From assembly GCA_937864115.1 (NCBI GenBank), contig CALMII010000024.1:62001-126000 (forward strand): DNA of 64,000 nt, written 5' to 3'. A program made the position numbers and the translations under genes. This document shows, in pieces, positions 1 to 10,166 of this stretch. Every line of letters begins with the position of its first letter. The stretch's first letter is position 1. The notes under the pieces were generated by a model that was not told where the DNA came from, did not search any database, and was given only the letters and a program-made list of their open reading frames with translations. This stretch comes from an uncultured Steroidobacter sp. Its GTDB lineage: Bacteria; Pseudomonadota; Gammaproteobacteria; Steroidobacterales; Steroidobacteraceae.

Positions 1-3000
1 GTGCCTGCACGTCGGTGTCGTCGCTGTCGACGTCATATGACGCACTGCCGTCGGCCTGAATGGTCAGCGTGCCGTAGCTGCCGGCCAGCACGATCGCCGG
101 CCCGCCGTCGACCACCGTGGTGAGCGTGCCGCCCGCGCCTTCGATGCCGGTGCGGATGCCGTTCACGCGCAGCACGCTGTTCGGCTGGTCGACGGCATCG
201 ACGTCGGAATCCACGCCATTGCTGCCCGGCGGATTCGGCCGGCTCGGCAGCGTGATCACGTTGAACGTCGGATTGCTCTCGTTGCTGCTCGCAGAGCCGG
301 CCTGCGCAATCGCGACGTCGTCGCTGGCGACGGGATTGTCCTGCGTGCCCTGGATCGTGATCTGCAGCGCGGCGAGATCGTGCAGCCCGGCGACATCCGT
401 GACTTCGTAGCTGAAGTTGTCGATGAGCGTGTCGCCCGTCGCCATCGCCTGCACGTCGGCGTTCGCGTCGTCGACGACGTAGCGATAGCTGCCGTCCGCG
501 CCGAGGGTGAGCGTGCCGTACAGCCCGGCGATCGACGTGCCATTGGCGCTCGTGGTGCCCGCGGTCACGGCGACAACGGGACCGGGCAGCAGGATGCCGA
601 CGTTGCGCACGCCGGTGACACGCAGCGCCTCGCCATTGACCGTCGAATCGACGTCCTGGTCGTTCGTCAGCACGAAGCCCGTGGCATCGCTGCCGCCCGT
701 GCCGTTCGCGACACCGCCGGCTTCCACGGCGATTCCTGCATCGGCCACGCCGACCGGTGCATCGTTCGCGCCCTGCAGTGTGAGGGTCAGCGTCGCCGTG
801 TCCTGCACGTTGGCGAGATCGGCCATGACGTACGTGAACTGTTCGGTCAACGTCTGGCCCGAGGTACGCAACGCCTGCACTGCCGCGAGCGTGTTGTCGA
901 CGAAGTACTGGTAGCCGCCGCCATACGTCACGCGCAGCGTGCCGTACTGGCCGGCGACATCGACGAAGCCGTCGACGGGTACCGTCTGCAGCGGATTCAC
1001 CGGGCCATCGACGCTGACGACGTGCAGCCGGTCGTCGTTGGTGGCGATATCGACGTCGGTATCGTTGAGGAACAGGCTGCTCGATGGATTCGTGCCAGGC
1101 GTGGCATTCGCGACGCCGCCGGCCTCGACGGCGATGTTGACGTCGTCGACCGCATCTGGCGGATCGTTGACCGGTGCCAGCGTGATGGTCAGAGCATCCG
1201 AATCGATACGCTGGTCTTCGGGATTCTCGGCAGGAAAGCCATCGCCATCGGCATCGCCGAAATTGCCGCGGTCGCCCGTCGTCATCGTCAGCGTGTCGAC
1301 GCCGTTGAAATTAGCATTGCCGAGATACACGACGTTCGCCAGTGCTTCATTGAGCGCGGTGAGCGTGCCCGACAGTCGCAGGCTCGATGTGCCGGAACCT
1401 GTCACCGTGACGCCGGCCGGCGTGCTGGAGAGCGACAGCGTTCCATGCAGCACGCCGAAGGTGACGTCGAGCATGCCGCTGCCCGCGTCGACGTCGGCGA
1501 TGGCGAAGGGCGCCAGCGCGAGCGGCACGTCTTCCAGGCCCGACTGCGCGGACGGCAGTGTGTTGACCGGCGCGTCGTTCAGCTGCACGTAGCCGAAGTT
1601 GCCGCGCTGGCTGCCGCCTTCGCTGACGCCGAGATTCACGATGCCGAAGGTCGCGGGCGGACCGGAATCGATGCGCACGCGCAGGGTGCCGAGCGGCTGC
1701 GGATAGGTGACCTCCGTCGGCGCGTCCATGCGGTAAGTGCCCGCCGGCAGCACGCCGAAGCCATAGTCGCCGCTGGCAGTGGTGACGGCCGTGAACACCA
1801 GGTTGTCGGCGGCGGTGCCCAGGTTGTTGTCGGCGCCGGCCCAGGTCAGTGTGACGGTCTGGCCGGCGAGGCCGGGGCCATCGGGCATGGCCGATCCCGT
1901 GGGCGAGCCGGAATCGTCCCAGAGCCGGCCGGTGATGATCCCCAGGCCGGCGCCTTCGCTTCTTATATATGTGTTGGGCGATGTCCCGGCGCCGGTGCGT
2001 TCGCCGCCGGCGGTACCGTCGCTGCCCACGGCCGAACCGCCCCAGGTCGTGAACGTCTCGGGCAGGCTGCTCCAGGTCAGGGTCGCGTTGCGGCTCGCGA
2101 GCTGCAGGGCATTGGGGACGGTGACTTCATAGACGACCCTGATCGCAATGCCGGGCGCGACGCTGGCGAAATCGACGACGATCCGTCCGCTGGTGCTGAA
2201 TGTCACGCCCGCCGGCAGGTTGGCGGCGGTGTAGGTGTTGCTGCCGATCGTGACTGACACCAGCGAGTAGTTGCTGCCGCTGGTCATGTCGTCTTCAAGA
2301 TGTGCATCGAAGGCGGACAGGTTCGAGTTCTGCGTGAATGAGACCGACACTCGCGCCGTACCGGTCGTTCCCGTCGGATTGGGATCGAACCAGATCACTC
2401 GCTTGTCGACCGGACCGAACGACGGCTCGACGATGTCCTGGTACAGCGTCTGCGGCGACGCAATCTGCGTGGTGCCGGAACGATCGACGATCTGCGCGGA
2501 GAGTGCCGTGCCCGCGACGTTCGATGCCACGTTGACGACGCGCACGTTGAACTCCACGACGACGCCTTCGAAGTCGGCATCGCGATCGCTGTTGGTGAGC
2601 GTGCCGTAGTCGAAGACGATGACGTTGCCGTTGACGTGGATGTAGGCGGGATTGAGCACGGCGGCCGGTACCTGGCCCGACAGATCCTTGGCGATGTAGC
2701 CCGTCATCTCCGTGCCTTCGTTGCCCGTGACGATGAGCTGGCCGGTCGCCAGATCGCCGAGCGTCGTGGTCATGGGATTGCTCGAGACGAAGGCGATGCG
2801 GATCGTGCCGTCGTTGATGAACTCCAGTCCGTCCGCCAGCGTGATCTGCAGATTCGCGCTGTCGACCACGCCTTCCGGCACCAGCGAGACCACGCGATAG
2901 CGGATGATTTCGCCGACCGTGACGTTCTCGCGCGGATCGGCCGTGCTGGCAGGCCCGACCGTGTCCGGCAGGCCGCCGATGCGCGAGAACCGGTCCGCCT

Positions 3001-6000
3001 GACTGACGCGTATGTTGGCCGTGTTGGCGCTGCGGTAGTCGTTCAGCACGCCGCTGTTCAGCGTGCCCTCGACGCCGGTGCGCTCGCCGGTGTCCGCACC
3101 GTTCAGGCTGGTCCACTGCACCGTCGCGACATTGTCGAAGCTCGGCAGGCCCGCGGCCTGAGCGAGTACGGTGCCCGACAGGCTCAGCGTGATGGAACCG
3201 CCGTTGGCCAGGTCGACATCCGCGCCGGCGACGGTGCGCAGTTCATTGCCGACCAGTTCGAAGCCGGGGTTGTTGCTCAGGAACTGCAGGCTGCCGAGCT
3301 GCGCCGGCAGCACGTCGCTGAAACTGAGATCGAAGGCATCGATGCCGGAGGTGTTGCGCAGCGTGATGACGATGTTGATCACGTCGCCTGCATCGACGCC
3401 GATGGTGATGTCGCTGCCGTCGGCCTGGGTGATGCTCTGTGCCACCGTCACGGTGGGCTCGACGATGTTGATGGTCGGTCCGCCGCCGGTGAGTTCCAGC
3501 GTGCGATCTTGCGGCGTGCTGCCGTTGGCCACATCGCCATCCGGATCGCTGAAGATGATCTCGGCCTCGTTCTGCCACAGCGTGCCGCTCTGGCTCGCCG
3601 CGACGTTGACCGCGATGAGCTGCAGTCGGATCACGAAGGCATTGTTGTCGACGTCGTTGTCCGCGCTGGCGGAACTCGCGCTGAAGGTGAAGGCCACGTC
3701 GCCGCCGACGGTCTCGCCGGTGCCCGCCGTGCGGCTCGCGGACACCGAGCCATTGAAGTCTGCAACCAGCGCCGTGCTGCCGGCTCTCGAGGTGATGAGC
3801 TGATAACCCGTGCCGCCGAACGACGTGTCGAGCTGCATGCCGTCCGGCACCAGATCCTGCAGGCGCAGTGTCTGCGTCGATCCTTCCGGCAATCGCACGA
3901 TCACGTCGTAGAGCATGCGTTCGCCGATGACGAGCTGGTCGCCGCGCGTGTGCGCTGCGCTGGAGTCGGCATCGTCGAGACTGCCGCCGGCGAATTCCTT
4001 GCGTACTTCGGGGCTCGCGATCTGCTGGTCGGCGGTGTCGGTGAGATCGACGGGCGCAAAGTCGGTGCCGCCCTCGGTGCTGGCGTAATGGGTCAGCGCC
4101 GCCGTGCTCTGCAGCGTGCGGGCGGCAAGGATGCCGTTGTCGACGATCACGTCGTAGGTGATGACGACGAGGTTGGTGCCGTTCGCATCTGCGGTGGTTC
4201 CGGGGCGGCCCGGCAGCAACGAGCCGGCATTGCCGGCATCGCTGAACGTGATGGCATTGCCGCTGATGCTGTAATCCGTGCCGGCGACCAGCGCGGTGCC
4301 GTCGCCGCGATAGATGAGCACATTGGCGCTGCCGAGCGAGCCGCCGACGAAGGCGAGTCCCGGCGGCAACGTGACCGTGGTTGCGACGTCGAAGGCCGCA
4401 CCGCCGCCGGTGTTTTCGATGGCGGTGGCCAGTCGCAGCCGGTCGCCGCCGTCGATGCCGGTCACGGATCCCTCGATGGCGGAGAGTTCCGTGACGTTGC
4501 CGCTGAACTGGCGGCCCGTGGTGCCCGGCGCATTCCAGCTTCCCGTCGTGCCGGTGACGGTGCCGTTGCTGGCTGCAACCACGCCATGCGCCATCAGCAG
4601 CATCGGCTCGGCGATGGACTGGATGGCAACGGCGTCGAGCGAGAAGAACGGCTGCTGGTCGATCGTGGTGAGCTGGCGCGACTGCGCCTGTGCCGTGATG
4701 GATCGCTGGTCCGCAAACGGCTGATCGCCGACGCGCAGCGTGAAGACGACGGCGATGCGCGCCGGCGCCAGATGGGATTCGCTGCCGAAATCGAACACGA
4801 CGGCATTGCCCGCGGCGCTGGTGACGTTCACCACGTCGTGCGGGCTGGTATCCGAACTGTCGAAATCCCATTGCCGTTCGCCCGAACCCTGGGTCCAGGC
4901 GATGCCCGAGACGTCGAACAGCGGCAGCGGCAGGTTCGACGTCAGCGAGAACTGGTCGAAGTCGCCGGTCGTCAGCGTGTACGACATGCGGAAGACGACC
5001 AGGTCGCCGGGCCGCAGTTCGCCGTTGGCGGGCGGCGTGCCGCCATTGACGCTGAGGATCTCGATGTCGACGCTGCCGGCCTTCACCACGGTGCTCGTCG
5101 ATGAATCGTCCGAGACGACGAAGCCGGTCAGATTGTCCGCATCGTCGACCACGCTCGCCGTCAGCGTCGCGTGGTTGCTGATGGGGTCGCCTTCGTTGAT
5201 GTCGGGATCGTCGTAGCCGGTGTCGTAGTTCTGATCGACGATGGCGCTGTAGGAAATGACGGCCCGCGTGGCGCTGCTGCGATCCGGATCGAACGCCAGA
5301 TCGCCGGGCAATGCCGCGAGCAGACCGGCGTCGCGCAGCGACTGCGCGATATCGACGGTGAGGCTCGTGGTGCCGTCGGGATGAGTGACCATCGTCGCGA
5401 CCAGCGGCACGCTGTAGGTTTCGCCATTCAGCGTGACACTGAACGTCGCCGAGCCCGGCACCAGCGTATGCCCATCGCTCAATTCGTCGACGATGACGAA
5501 CTGTCCCTGGTTGGTGCGCGTCCAGCCGAAAGCAAAATAATCCGAGACCTCCAGGTTCACCGCGTAGCTCAGCACGTCGCCCGGATCGATGCCGCTCGCG
5601 CCCAGGTCGATCACGTCGGTCACTTCCTTGTGCAGCGTGATGGAACTGGCAGTGAAGCTGACCGGCTGACCGGTGAGCTGGATGACCGAAACATCCTCCG
5701 GCACATCGCGCGGATCGGCGGGCGTGAAGATCGCCGAGGCCTGCGCGCCCGGGAACGTCACCGTGGCGTCCGCACCGGTCGCGGCGGAAATCACCGCGTT
5801 GCCGTTGGCGTCCGACTGCGGCACGTAGAAATCCACGGTCGACGACACCGAACCGGTCACGCTGGCGTACTCGACCGTGTACGAGGCGAGGAAGCCGTCG
5901 CTGGCGATGTGCAGCGCGATGAGCGCCGGATCGGTGACCTCGGTGCCATCGAACAGCGTGATCTGCGTGATCGTGCCGGCGGCGCCAGGCGTGATCGCCG

Positions 6001-7405
6001 TGACCTGGATGTTCAGCGGCAGCGGCTGCGTGATCGTGACGTTCTGCAGGCTCTGGCCCGGGGCCGTGCTCACCGTCGTCGTTTCGCGATGCGGATAGTT
6101 CGGGCCCGTCGCCGTTTCGCCTTCGGTCACGTCGACCGACTGGCCGATCTGCAGCACCGTCGGTCGCACGACGAAGGCATGCGTCGCCGCTTCCACCTGG
6201 CTCGGGTCCGTCGCCGGATTGTTCAGTGCATCGTTGCCGAACTGGAAACCGCCGCGCGCCAGCAGCGTCAGATTCGGCGCGGAGTCGGAGTAGGTCGTGT
6301 CGGCGAGATCGCTCAGATGCGCCGTGACCTGCACCGCGATCGTCGGCTGATCCTTCGATACGCTCGCGAACGGCAGCTGCAGCACGACGAACTGGTCACC
6401 GGCCTGCAGGCCGTAGTCGGCAGCGCGAATGACCAGAGGATTGCCGGCGTTGTCGACGGCGAGCGGATGCGTGGCATTGCCGTTGGCGTCGAACGTCATC
6501 ACGTACGATTTGACCGTCTGACCGAGATAGCTCGCAGAGACGAACGTGACGCCGTCGTCGCCATCGCGACCGGTCGCCGGCAGGAACAGGTCGACGAACG
6601 GCCCGAAGGCGACGGGATCGGCATCGTTGCGGAAGTTCACGGTGAACGTGAAGTTGCTGCCGAGATCGACGTCGGCACCGGCGCCGGACAGGCTGGTGTT
6701 GGCGGCCAGCAGTCCGTCGAACGATGCGAGGACGCTGCTGTCGAGCGCCAGGGCCTTGTCGACCTCACCGCTGGTGACTTCCAGTATCCAGTCGCCGCCG
6801 TGCGAAGTGCTGCCGGTGTTGTCATCGGATGCGCCGACATCGGCACCGGTCCACCGGGCAAGTTCGGCAACCAGTGCACGACCTTCGACGCCGCTGCCGA
6901 CATTGCAGCCGTAGAGCTGGATGTCGGCGTCGTCCGACAGATTGCCGCACCAGGCTTCTAGCGAAGCCCCCATGTCGCGAATGCTGTCGCTCGTGAACGT
7001 CGCATTCCCGAGCGAAAACTGCCCGGCGCTGCCATGCGAGAAAATCTGGATCGAATCAACCTGGCCGAGCGAGGCGAGGGCGCCGGTGATGGCCGCGAGC
7101 GCATCCTCGCCCGGCCTCACGATCAACAGATGCGTCTGTGCATCGAGATCGGAGAAGAGACGCTCACGACCGGGAAGCTGCGAATCGACGACGAGCAGAT
7201 GTTGCGGCGGCGCCGGTTCGGGCGCGGGCGTCGTCGGCGCGGGTACCGCGTGATCGCTGCCGTCCGACCCATGGGTTGCATCGTGCTGCTGATCCGCCGC
7301 CACGGCGGCGGCGGCATCGAAGAGGATGCGCGGCTCCAGCGCGAGTGCATGCGACTGCGGTCGCAGCATTTCCCGGGCGCGGGCTGGACGCGATTGAGCC
7401 TGCAC
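1..7405 (-). CDS. Giant DUF4347/VCBS-repeat surface protein, N-terminal 2468 codons (runs off the left edge)
   Basis: The reading frame stays open on the minus strand from 7405 past position 1; I checked the phase at about 4966, 1177 and 55. A GTG at 7405 follows a GAGG ribosome site and a stop just upstream; an ATG at 7369 is the alternative. Near the N-terminus is the LEPRILFDAA motif typical of giant type I-secreted adhesins, then a DUF4347 domain (about 7200-6790, with IFSHGSAGQFSLG and LYGCNVGSG). About 6.7-2.0 kb holds DUF11-like Ig-fold repeats. An SdrD-B-like domain lies at about 1935-1728, a cadherin-like repeat at about 1575-1280, and VCBS-type repeats of the VEAGGVAN...LNDTDVD type follow to the edge. 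No N-terminal signal peptide is seen, which fits type I secretion with a C-terminal signal. Likely role: cell-surface adhesin or biofilm matrix protein. No secretion genes are in view. Confidence 0.88.
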   Translation of the reverse strand, partial: MQAQSRPARAREMLRPQSHALALEPRILFDAAAAVAADQQHDATHGSDGSDHAVPAPTTPAPEPAPPQHLLVVDSQLPGRERLFSDLDAQTHLLIVRPGEDALAAITGALASLGQVDSIQIFSHGSAGQFSLGNATFTSDSIRDMGASLEAWCGNLSDDADIQLYGCNVGSGVEGRALVAELARWTGADVGASDDNTGSTSHGGDWILEVTSGEVDKALALDSSVLASFDGLLAANTSLSGAGADVDLGSNFTFTVNFRNDADPVAFGPFVDLFLPATGRDGDDGVTFVSASYLGQTVKSYVMTFDANGNATHPLAVDNAGNPLVIRAADYGLQAGDQFVVLQLPFASVSKDQPTIAVQVTAHLSDLADTTYSDSAPNLTLLARGGFQFGNDALNNPATDPSQVEAATHAFVVRPTVLQIGQSVDVTEGETATGPNYPHRETTTVSTAPGQSLQNVTITQPLPLNIQVTAITPGAAGTITQITLFDGTEVTDPALIALHIASDGFLASYTVEYASVTGSVSSTVDFYVPQSDANGNAVISAATGADATVTFPGAQASAIFTPADPRDVPEDVSVIQLTGQPVSFTASSITLHKEVTDVIDLGASGIDPGDVLSYAVNLEVSDYFAFGWTRTNQGQFVIVDELSDGHTLVPGSATFSVTLNGETYSVPLVATMVTHPDGTTSLTVDIAQSLRDAGLLAALPGDLAFDPDRSSATRAVISYSAIVDQNYDTGYDDPDINEGDPISNHATLTASVVDDADNLTGFVVSDDSSTSTVVKAGSVDIEILSVNGGTPPANGELRPGDLVVFRMSYTLTTGDFDQFSLTSNLPLPLFDVSGIAWTQGSGERQWDFDSSDTSPHDVVNVTSAAGNAVVFDFGSESHLAPARIAVVFTLRVGDQPFADQRSITAQAQSRQLTTIDQQPFFSLDAVAIQSIAEPMLLMAHGVVAASNGTVTGTTGSWNAPGTTGRQFSGNVTELSAIEGSVTGIDGGDRLRLATAIENTGGGAAFDVATTVTLPPGLAFVGGSLGSANVLIYRGDGTALVAGTDYSISGNAITFSDAGNAGSLLPGRPGTTADANGTNLVVITYDVIVDNGILAARTLQSTAALTHYASTEGGTDFAPVDLTDTADQQIASPEVRKEFAGGSLDDADSSAAHTRGDQLVIGERMLYDVIVRLPEGSTQTLRLQDLVPDGMQLDTSFGGTGYQLITSRAGSTALVADFNGSVSASRTAGTGETVGGDVAFTFSASSASADNDVDNNAFVIRLQLIAVNVAASQSGTLWQNEAEIIFSDPDGDVANGSTPQDRTLELTGGGPTINIVEPTVTVAQSITQADGSDITIGVDAGDVINIVITLRNTSGIDAFDLSFSDVLPAQLGSLQFLSNNPGFELVGNELRTVAGADVDLANGGSITLSLSGTVLAQAAGLPSFDNVATVQWTSLNGADTGERTGVEGTLNSGVLNDYRSANTANIRVSQADRFSRIGGLPDTVGPASTADPRENVTVGEIIRYRVVSLVPEGVVDSANLQITLADGLEFINDGTIRIAFVSSNPMTTTLGDLATGQLIVTGNEGTEMTGYIAKDLSGQVPAAVLNPAYIHVNGNVIVFDYGTLTNSDRDADFEGVVVEFNVRVVNVASNVAGTALSAQIVDRSGTTQIASPQTLYQDIVEPSFGPVDKRVIWFDPNPTGTTGTARVSVSFTQNSNLSAFDAHLEDDMTSGSNYSLVSVTIGSNTYTAANLPAGVTFSTSGRIVVDFASVAPGIAIRVVYEVTVPNALQLASRNATLTWSSLPETFTTWGGSAVGSDGTAGGERTGAGTSPNTYIRSEGAGLGIITGRLWDDSGSPTGSAMPDGPGLAGQTVTLTWAGADNNLGTAADNLVFTAVTTASGDYGFGVLPAGTYRMDAPTEVTYPQPLGTLRVRIDSGPPATFGIVNLGVSEGGSQRGNFGYVQLNDAPVNTLPSAQSGLEDVPLALAPFAIADVDAGSGMLDVTFGVLHGTLSLSSTPAGVTVTGSGTSSLRLSGTLTALNEALANVVYLGNANFNGVDTLTMTTGDRGNFGDADGDGFPAENPEDQRIDSDALTITLAPVNDPPDAVDDVNIAVEAGGVANATPGTNPSSSLFLNDTDVDIATNDDRLHVVSVDGPVNPLQTVPVDGFVDVAGQYGTLRVTYGGGYQYFVDNTLAAVQALRTSGQTLTEQFTYVMADLANVQDTATLTLTLQGANDAPVGVADAGIAVEAGGVANGTGGSDATGFVLTNDQDVDSTVNGEALRVTGVRNVGILLPGPVVAVTAGTTSANGTSIAGLYGTLTLGADGSYRYVVDDANADVQAMATGDTLIDNFSYEVTDVAGLHDLAALQITIQGTQDNPVASDDVAIAQAGSASSNESNPTFNVITLPSRPNPPGSNGVDSDVDAVDQPNSVLRVNGIRTGIEGAGGTLTTVVDGGPAIVLAGSYGTLTIQADGSASYDVDSDDTDVQA

Positions 7406-7724
7406 TGATCACCTCGTTGCGACCCGGCCAGTCACGCTCGGAGCGAGACACTACTCCACGAGCTGCGGGTGCGCGGCGTGTCCTGCGCGAACTACTTACC
7501 GCGTGAACGCAGCAGCAGCATTCTGCGTAGCCCGCTGGTCCGGCACAGTACGTAGGTTGGGCAGGTGTCGGTTTTCGCAGTCGTGTGAGGAAGATCTTCG
7601 CGCAGCACGGTGCCCCTTCTACGTACTGAATCTCCAGTGTCGTGCAATGACAATTGCGCTGGCTGGCGCTTTGACGCCTTGCAAAAAAAGAAGACGCGAC
7701 TCATCAAGCTGCAGGAGCAATTCA
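7406..7724. other. Divergent intergenic region between the adhesin and sulfatase 1
   Basis: These 319 bases separate two divergent genes and must carry both promoters. I see no convincing small gene. A CTACGTACT motif at 7619 resembles elements upstream of other sulfatase and porin genes in the window. A GGAG ribosome site at 7713-7716 serves sulfatase 1. Confidence 0.6.
7619..7637 (+). promoter_or_regulatory. CTAC-type upstream motif of sulfatase 1
   Basis: CTACGTACTGAATCTCCAG lies 88-106 bases before the ATG at 7725. The CTACG(G/T)ACT core recurs at the same distance before sulfatases 2 and 4. It is a candidate regulator or promoter site, by inference. Confidence 0.4.
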
Positions 7725-9278
7725 ATGCGAGCGATTAGATCCTTCCTGACCGTTGCAGCGTTGGCCCTGTGGTCCTTACCCGTGTGGGCTCAGTCCGGTT
7801 CGAAGCCCAACATCCTCGTGATCTGGGGTGACGACATCGGCACCTGGAACATCAGTCATACGAACGGCGGCATGATGGGCTACGAGACACCCAACATCGA
7901 CCGCATCGCGAAGGAAGGCGTTTCGTTTACCGACTACTATGGACAGCAGAGTTGCACCGCCGGGCGCGCAGCTTTCATCGGCGGCAACGTCCCGGTACGA
8001 ACCGGCATGACCAAGGTGGGTCTGCCCGGCGCGGCCGAGGGCTGGCAGAAGACGGACGTGACCATGGCGACCGTGCTCAAGAGCCAGGGCTACGCGACGG
8101 GGCAGTTTGGCAAGAATCACCAGGGCGATCGCGACGAACACCTGCCGACGGCGAATGGCTTCGACGAGTTCCTCGGCAACCTCTACCACCTCAATGCCGA
8201 GGAAGAGCCGGAGAATGAGGACTATCCGGCGGACATGATCATGGCCAACGGCAAGAAATTCCGTGAGGTCTTCGGGCCGCGCGGCGTGATTCACTCCTAT
8301 GCCGACGGTCGCATCGAGGACACGGGCCCGCTGACCAGGAAGCGCATGGAGACGGTCGACGAGGAAACCATCGCGGCCGCCAAGGATTTCATCACGCGCC
8401 AGGTGAAGAGCGGCAAGCCCTTCTTCACGTGGTGGAACGGCACGCGCATGCATTTCCGCACGCACGTCAAGGCGGAGCACCGTCACAAGGGCAACGACGA
8501 GTACACCGATGGCATGATCGAGCATGACGGCCAGGTGGGCGAACTGCTCAAGCTGCTCGATGACCTGGGCATCGCCAACAACACGATCGTGCTGTATTCC
8601 ACCGACAACGGACCGCACTACAACACCTGGCCGGATGCAGGTACGACACCGTTCCGGAGCGAAAAGAATTCCAACTGGGAAGGTGCCTACCGCGTACCGG
8701 CGTTCGTGCGCTGGCCCGGCCATATTCCGGCAGGCAAGCGCCTGACGGGCATCGTGGCGCACGAAGACTGGCTGCCCACCTTTGCAGCGATCGGCGGCGA
8801 TGCCGGCATCAAGGACAAGATCGCCAAGGGCGTCTCTCTGAACGGACGCAAGTATCGGAACTACATCGACGGCTATAACCAGCTGGACTACCTCACCGGC
8901 AAGGCAGCGGAGTCGCCGCGGCGCGAGTTCATCTATGTGAACGATGACGGCCAGATCGTGGCCATGCGCTACGACGCATGGAAGGCCGTGTTCCTGGAAA
9001 ACCGCGGCGAAGCTTTCGGTGTCTGGCGCGAGCCGTTCATCGAACTGCGGGTGCCGCTGCTGTTCAACCTGCGCCGCGATCCGTTCGAGAAGGCGCAGCA
9101 CAACGCCAACACCTACAACGACTGGTTCCTCGACCGCGTGTATGTGCTCGCGCCCATGCAGCAGCTCGCTGCGAAGTTCCTGGTCACGATGAAGGACTAT
9201 CCGCCAAGCCAGACCCCGGGATCTTTCAATCTCACAAAGGTGGAGGCGCAGATAAAGAGTGCGATGGGCGGTAGGTAA
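7725..9278 (+). CDS. Secreted arylsulfatase-like hydrolase, paralogue 1
   Basis: A 517-residue type I (formylglycine) sulfatase, predicted to cleave sulfate esters outside the cytoplasm. Sec signal peptide at about 1-23 (ends VWAQ). The metal-binding Asp pair GDD is at about 35-37. The maturation motif CTAGR has its Cys at 77 (C-x-A-x-R type, converted to formylglycine). GKNHQGD and the late metal site STDNGP are also present. ATG 7725 was chosen for the GGAG site 8 bases upstream and the signal peptide; upstream in-frame starts would give an implausible leader. Three close paralogues lie in the window, sharing GFDEF(L/F)GNLYHLNAEEEPE. The substrate cannot be told from sequence. The gene stands alone on this strand, convergent with the DUF2490 gene 17 bases downstream. 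Confidence 0.93.
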   Translation: MRAIRSFLTVAALALWSLPVWAQSGSKPNILVIWGDDIGTWNISHTNGGMMGYETPNIDRIAKEGVSFTDYYGQQSCTAGRAAFIGGNVPVRTGMTKVGLPGAAEGWQKTDVTMATVLKSQGYATGQFGKNHQGDRDEHLPTANGFDEFLGNLYHLNAEEEPENEDYPADMIMANGKKFREVFGPRGVIHSYADGRIEDTGPLTRKRMETVDEETIAAAKDFITRQVKSGKPFFTWWNGTRMHFRTHVKAEHRHKGNDEYTDGMIEHDGQVGELLKLLDDLGIANNTIVLYSTDNGPHYNTWPDAGTTPFRSEKNSNWEGAYRVPAFVRWPGHIPAGKRLTGIVAHEDWLPTFAAIGGDAGIKDKIAKGVSLNGRKYRNYIDGYNQLDYLTGKAAESPRREFIYVNDDGQIVAMRYDAWKAVFLENRGEAFGVWREPFIELRVPLLFNLRRDPFEKAQHNANTYNDWFLDRVYVLAPMQQLAAKFLVTMKDYPPSQTPGSFNLTKVEAQIKSAMGGR

Positions 9279-9295
9279 CTGTTTGCCGACCCATC

Positions 9296-10051
9296 TCACT
9301 CGAAGTCGTCGCCGTGCGCCAGCCGCGACAGCAATCCATGCTGTCGCGCGACCTTGAAATTCAGGCGCCAGATGTTGTCGGTCCAGTCGAAGCTCTCGCC
9401 TGCAGCGCGCGTGAACTGCATGTGATAGATCAGCTCGGCACGCACCAGTTCGCCGAACACATAGCCGAGTCCGATCCGCAGTCGCGCGAGATCGGACATG
9501 TCACGATCGAAGCGATAGAACGCTTCTGCGTCCGCAAGGCCATACCACGCGCCGGCTTCGTTCGCCTTCTGCGTCAGGGCGAACTCGGTTCCGAGCCGAT
9601 CGCGGAAACGGAAGAACTCCGTGTCCTCGCCCACGTCGCGATCCTGGATGCGGTACTCCATGCGCGCGAGGTTGTAGAACGTGAGCCGGCCCGAGCGGGT
9701 GAAGTAGTTCTTCAGGCCGACCAGCGGACGGTATTCGTTGATGTCGGTCGATTCCTCATTGTCGGTTCGGACATTCAGCACGACGCCCCACAGTTCGGCT
9801 CGCTCGCGGAAGCGCCAGATCGTGCCGAGGCCGAGGTACGTGATGTCGTACTGCTCGTCGTCGTTCGTGACGTAGCCGAGGTAGCCGATACCGATCCACT
9901 TCTTGTCTTCGGTCAGGGCGTAGGAGGGGAAGACGGTGACGCGATACTCGTCGCTCTTGTCATCGGCGCGGGCCGGCAGCGACATGATGGCTGCTGCGAG
10001 AGCGAACCAGCCGCCGATGAGAAGGCAGCGATTCTTGTTGTACTTGTTCAT
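9296..10051 (-). CDS. DUF2490-like outer-membrane beta-barrel protein
   Basis: A 251-residue protein with a signal peptide ending PARAD at about residue 30. Alternating amphipathic strands follow, such as GIGYLGYVTNDDEQYDITYLG and RLRIGLGYVFGELVRAELIY. Length and spacing fit the DUF2490 family of small outer-membrane barrels, whose function is unknown. It is transcribed toward sulfatase 1. A twin-hairpin repeat lies just upstream at 10095-10149, so its promoter must lie close to the gene. Confidence 0.75.
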   Translation of the reverse strand: MNKYNKNRCLLIGGWFALAAAIMSLPARADDKSDEYRVTVFPSYALTEDKKWIGIGYLGYVTNDDEQYDITYLGLGTIWRFRERAELWGVVLNVRTDNEESTDINEYRPLVGLKNYFTRSGRLTFYNLARMEYRIQDRDVGEDTEFFRFRDRLGTEFALTQKANEAGAWYGLADAEAFYRFDRDMSDLARLRIGLGYVFGELVRAELIYHMQFTRAAGESFDWTDNIWRLNFKVARQHGLLSRLAHGDDFE

Positions 10052-10094
10052 GAAGACACGGCGAAGTGAAGGGGCCTCGATGCTAGCTGCTTTC

Positions 10095-10149
10095 TGTGGG
10101 TCAGGCTTTAGCCTGACTGTTTTCTGGCCGGCTCAAGCCGGCCCCACAG
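10095..10149 (+). repeat. Twin-hairpin palindromic repeat, family B copy 1
   Basis: TGTGGGTCAGGCTTTAGCCTGAC is followed by a short spacer and GGCCGGCTCAAGCCGGCC, ending CCCACAG. It has two perfect stem-loops and terminal inverted repeats (CTGTGGG/CCCACAG). Other copies are at 20542, 30975 (inverted) and 33128. REP/REPIN- or MITE-like. Confidence 0.85.
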
Positions 10150-10166
10150 CAAGAGGCCAGATCGAG

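Noticed and set aside
380..5104. Long plus-strand frames of 600-800 residues across the adhesin region
   Set aside because: Their translations are low-complexity Arg/Ala/Asp-rich and match no family; they are antisense shadows of the adhesin, whose minus-strand frame reads clear domains.
7503..7724. Upstream extension of sulfatase 1 from 7503
   Set aside because: It would put about 74 charged residues before a clean signal peptide, and the ATG at 7725 has its own ribosome site.
7600..7724. A sigma-54 type promoter before sulfatase 1 (TGGCGC...TTGC)
   Set aside because: The distance between the GG and GC elements is 14 bases, not 10.
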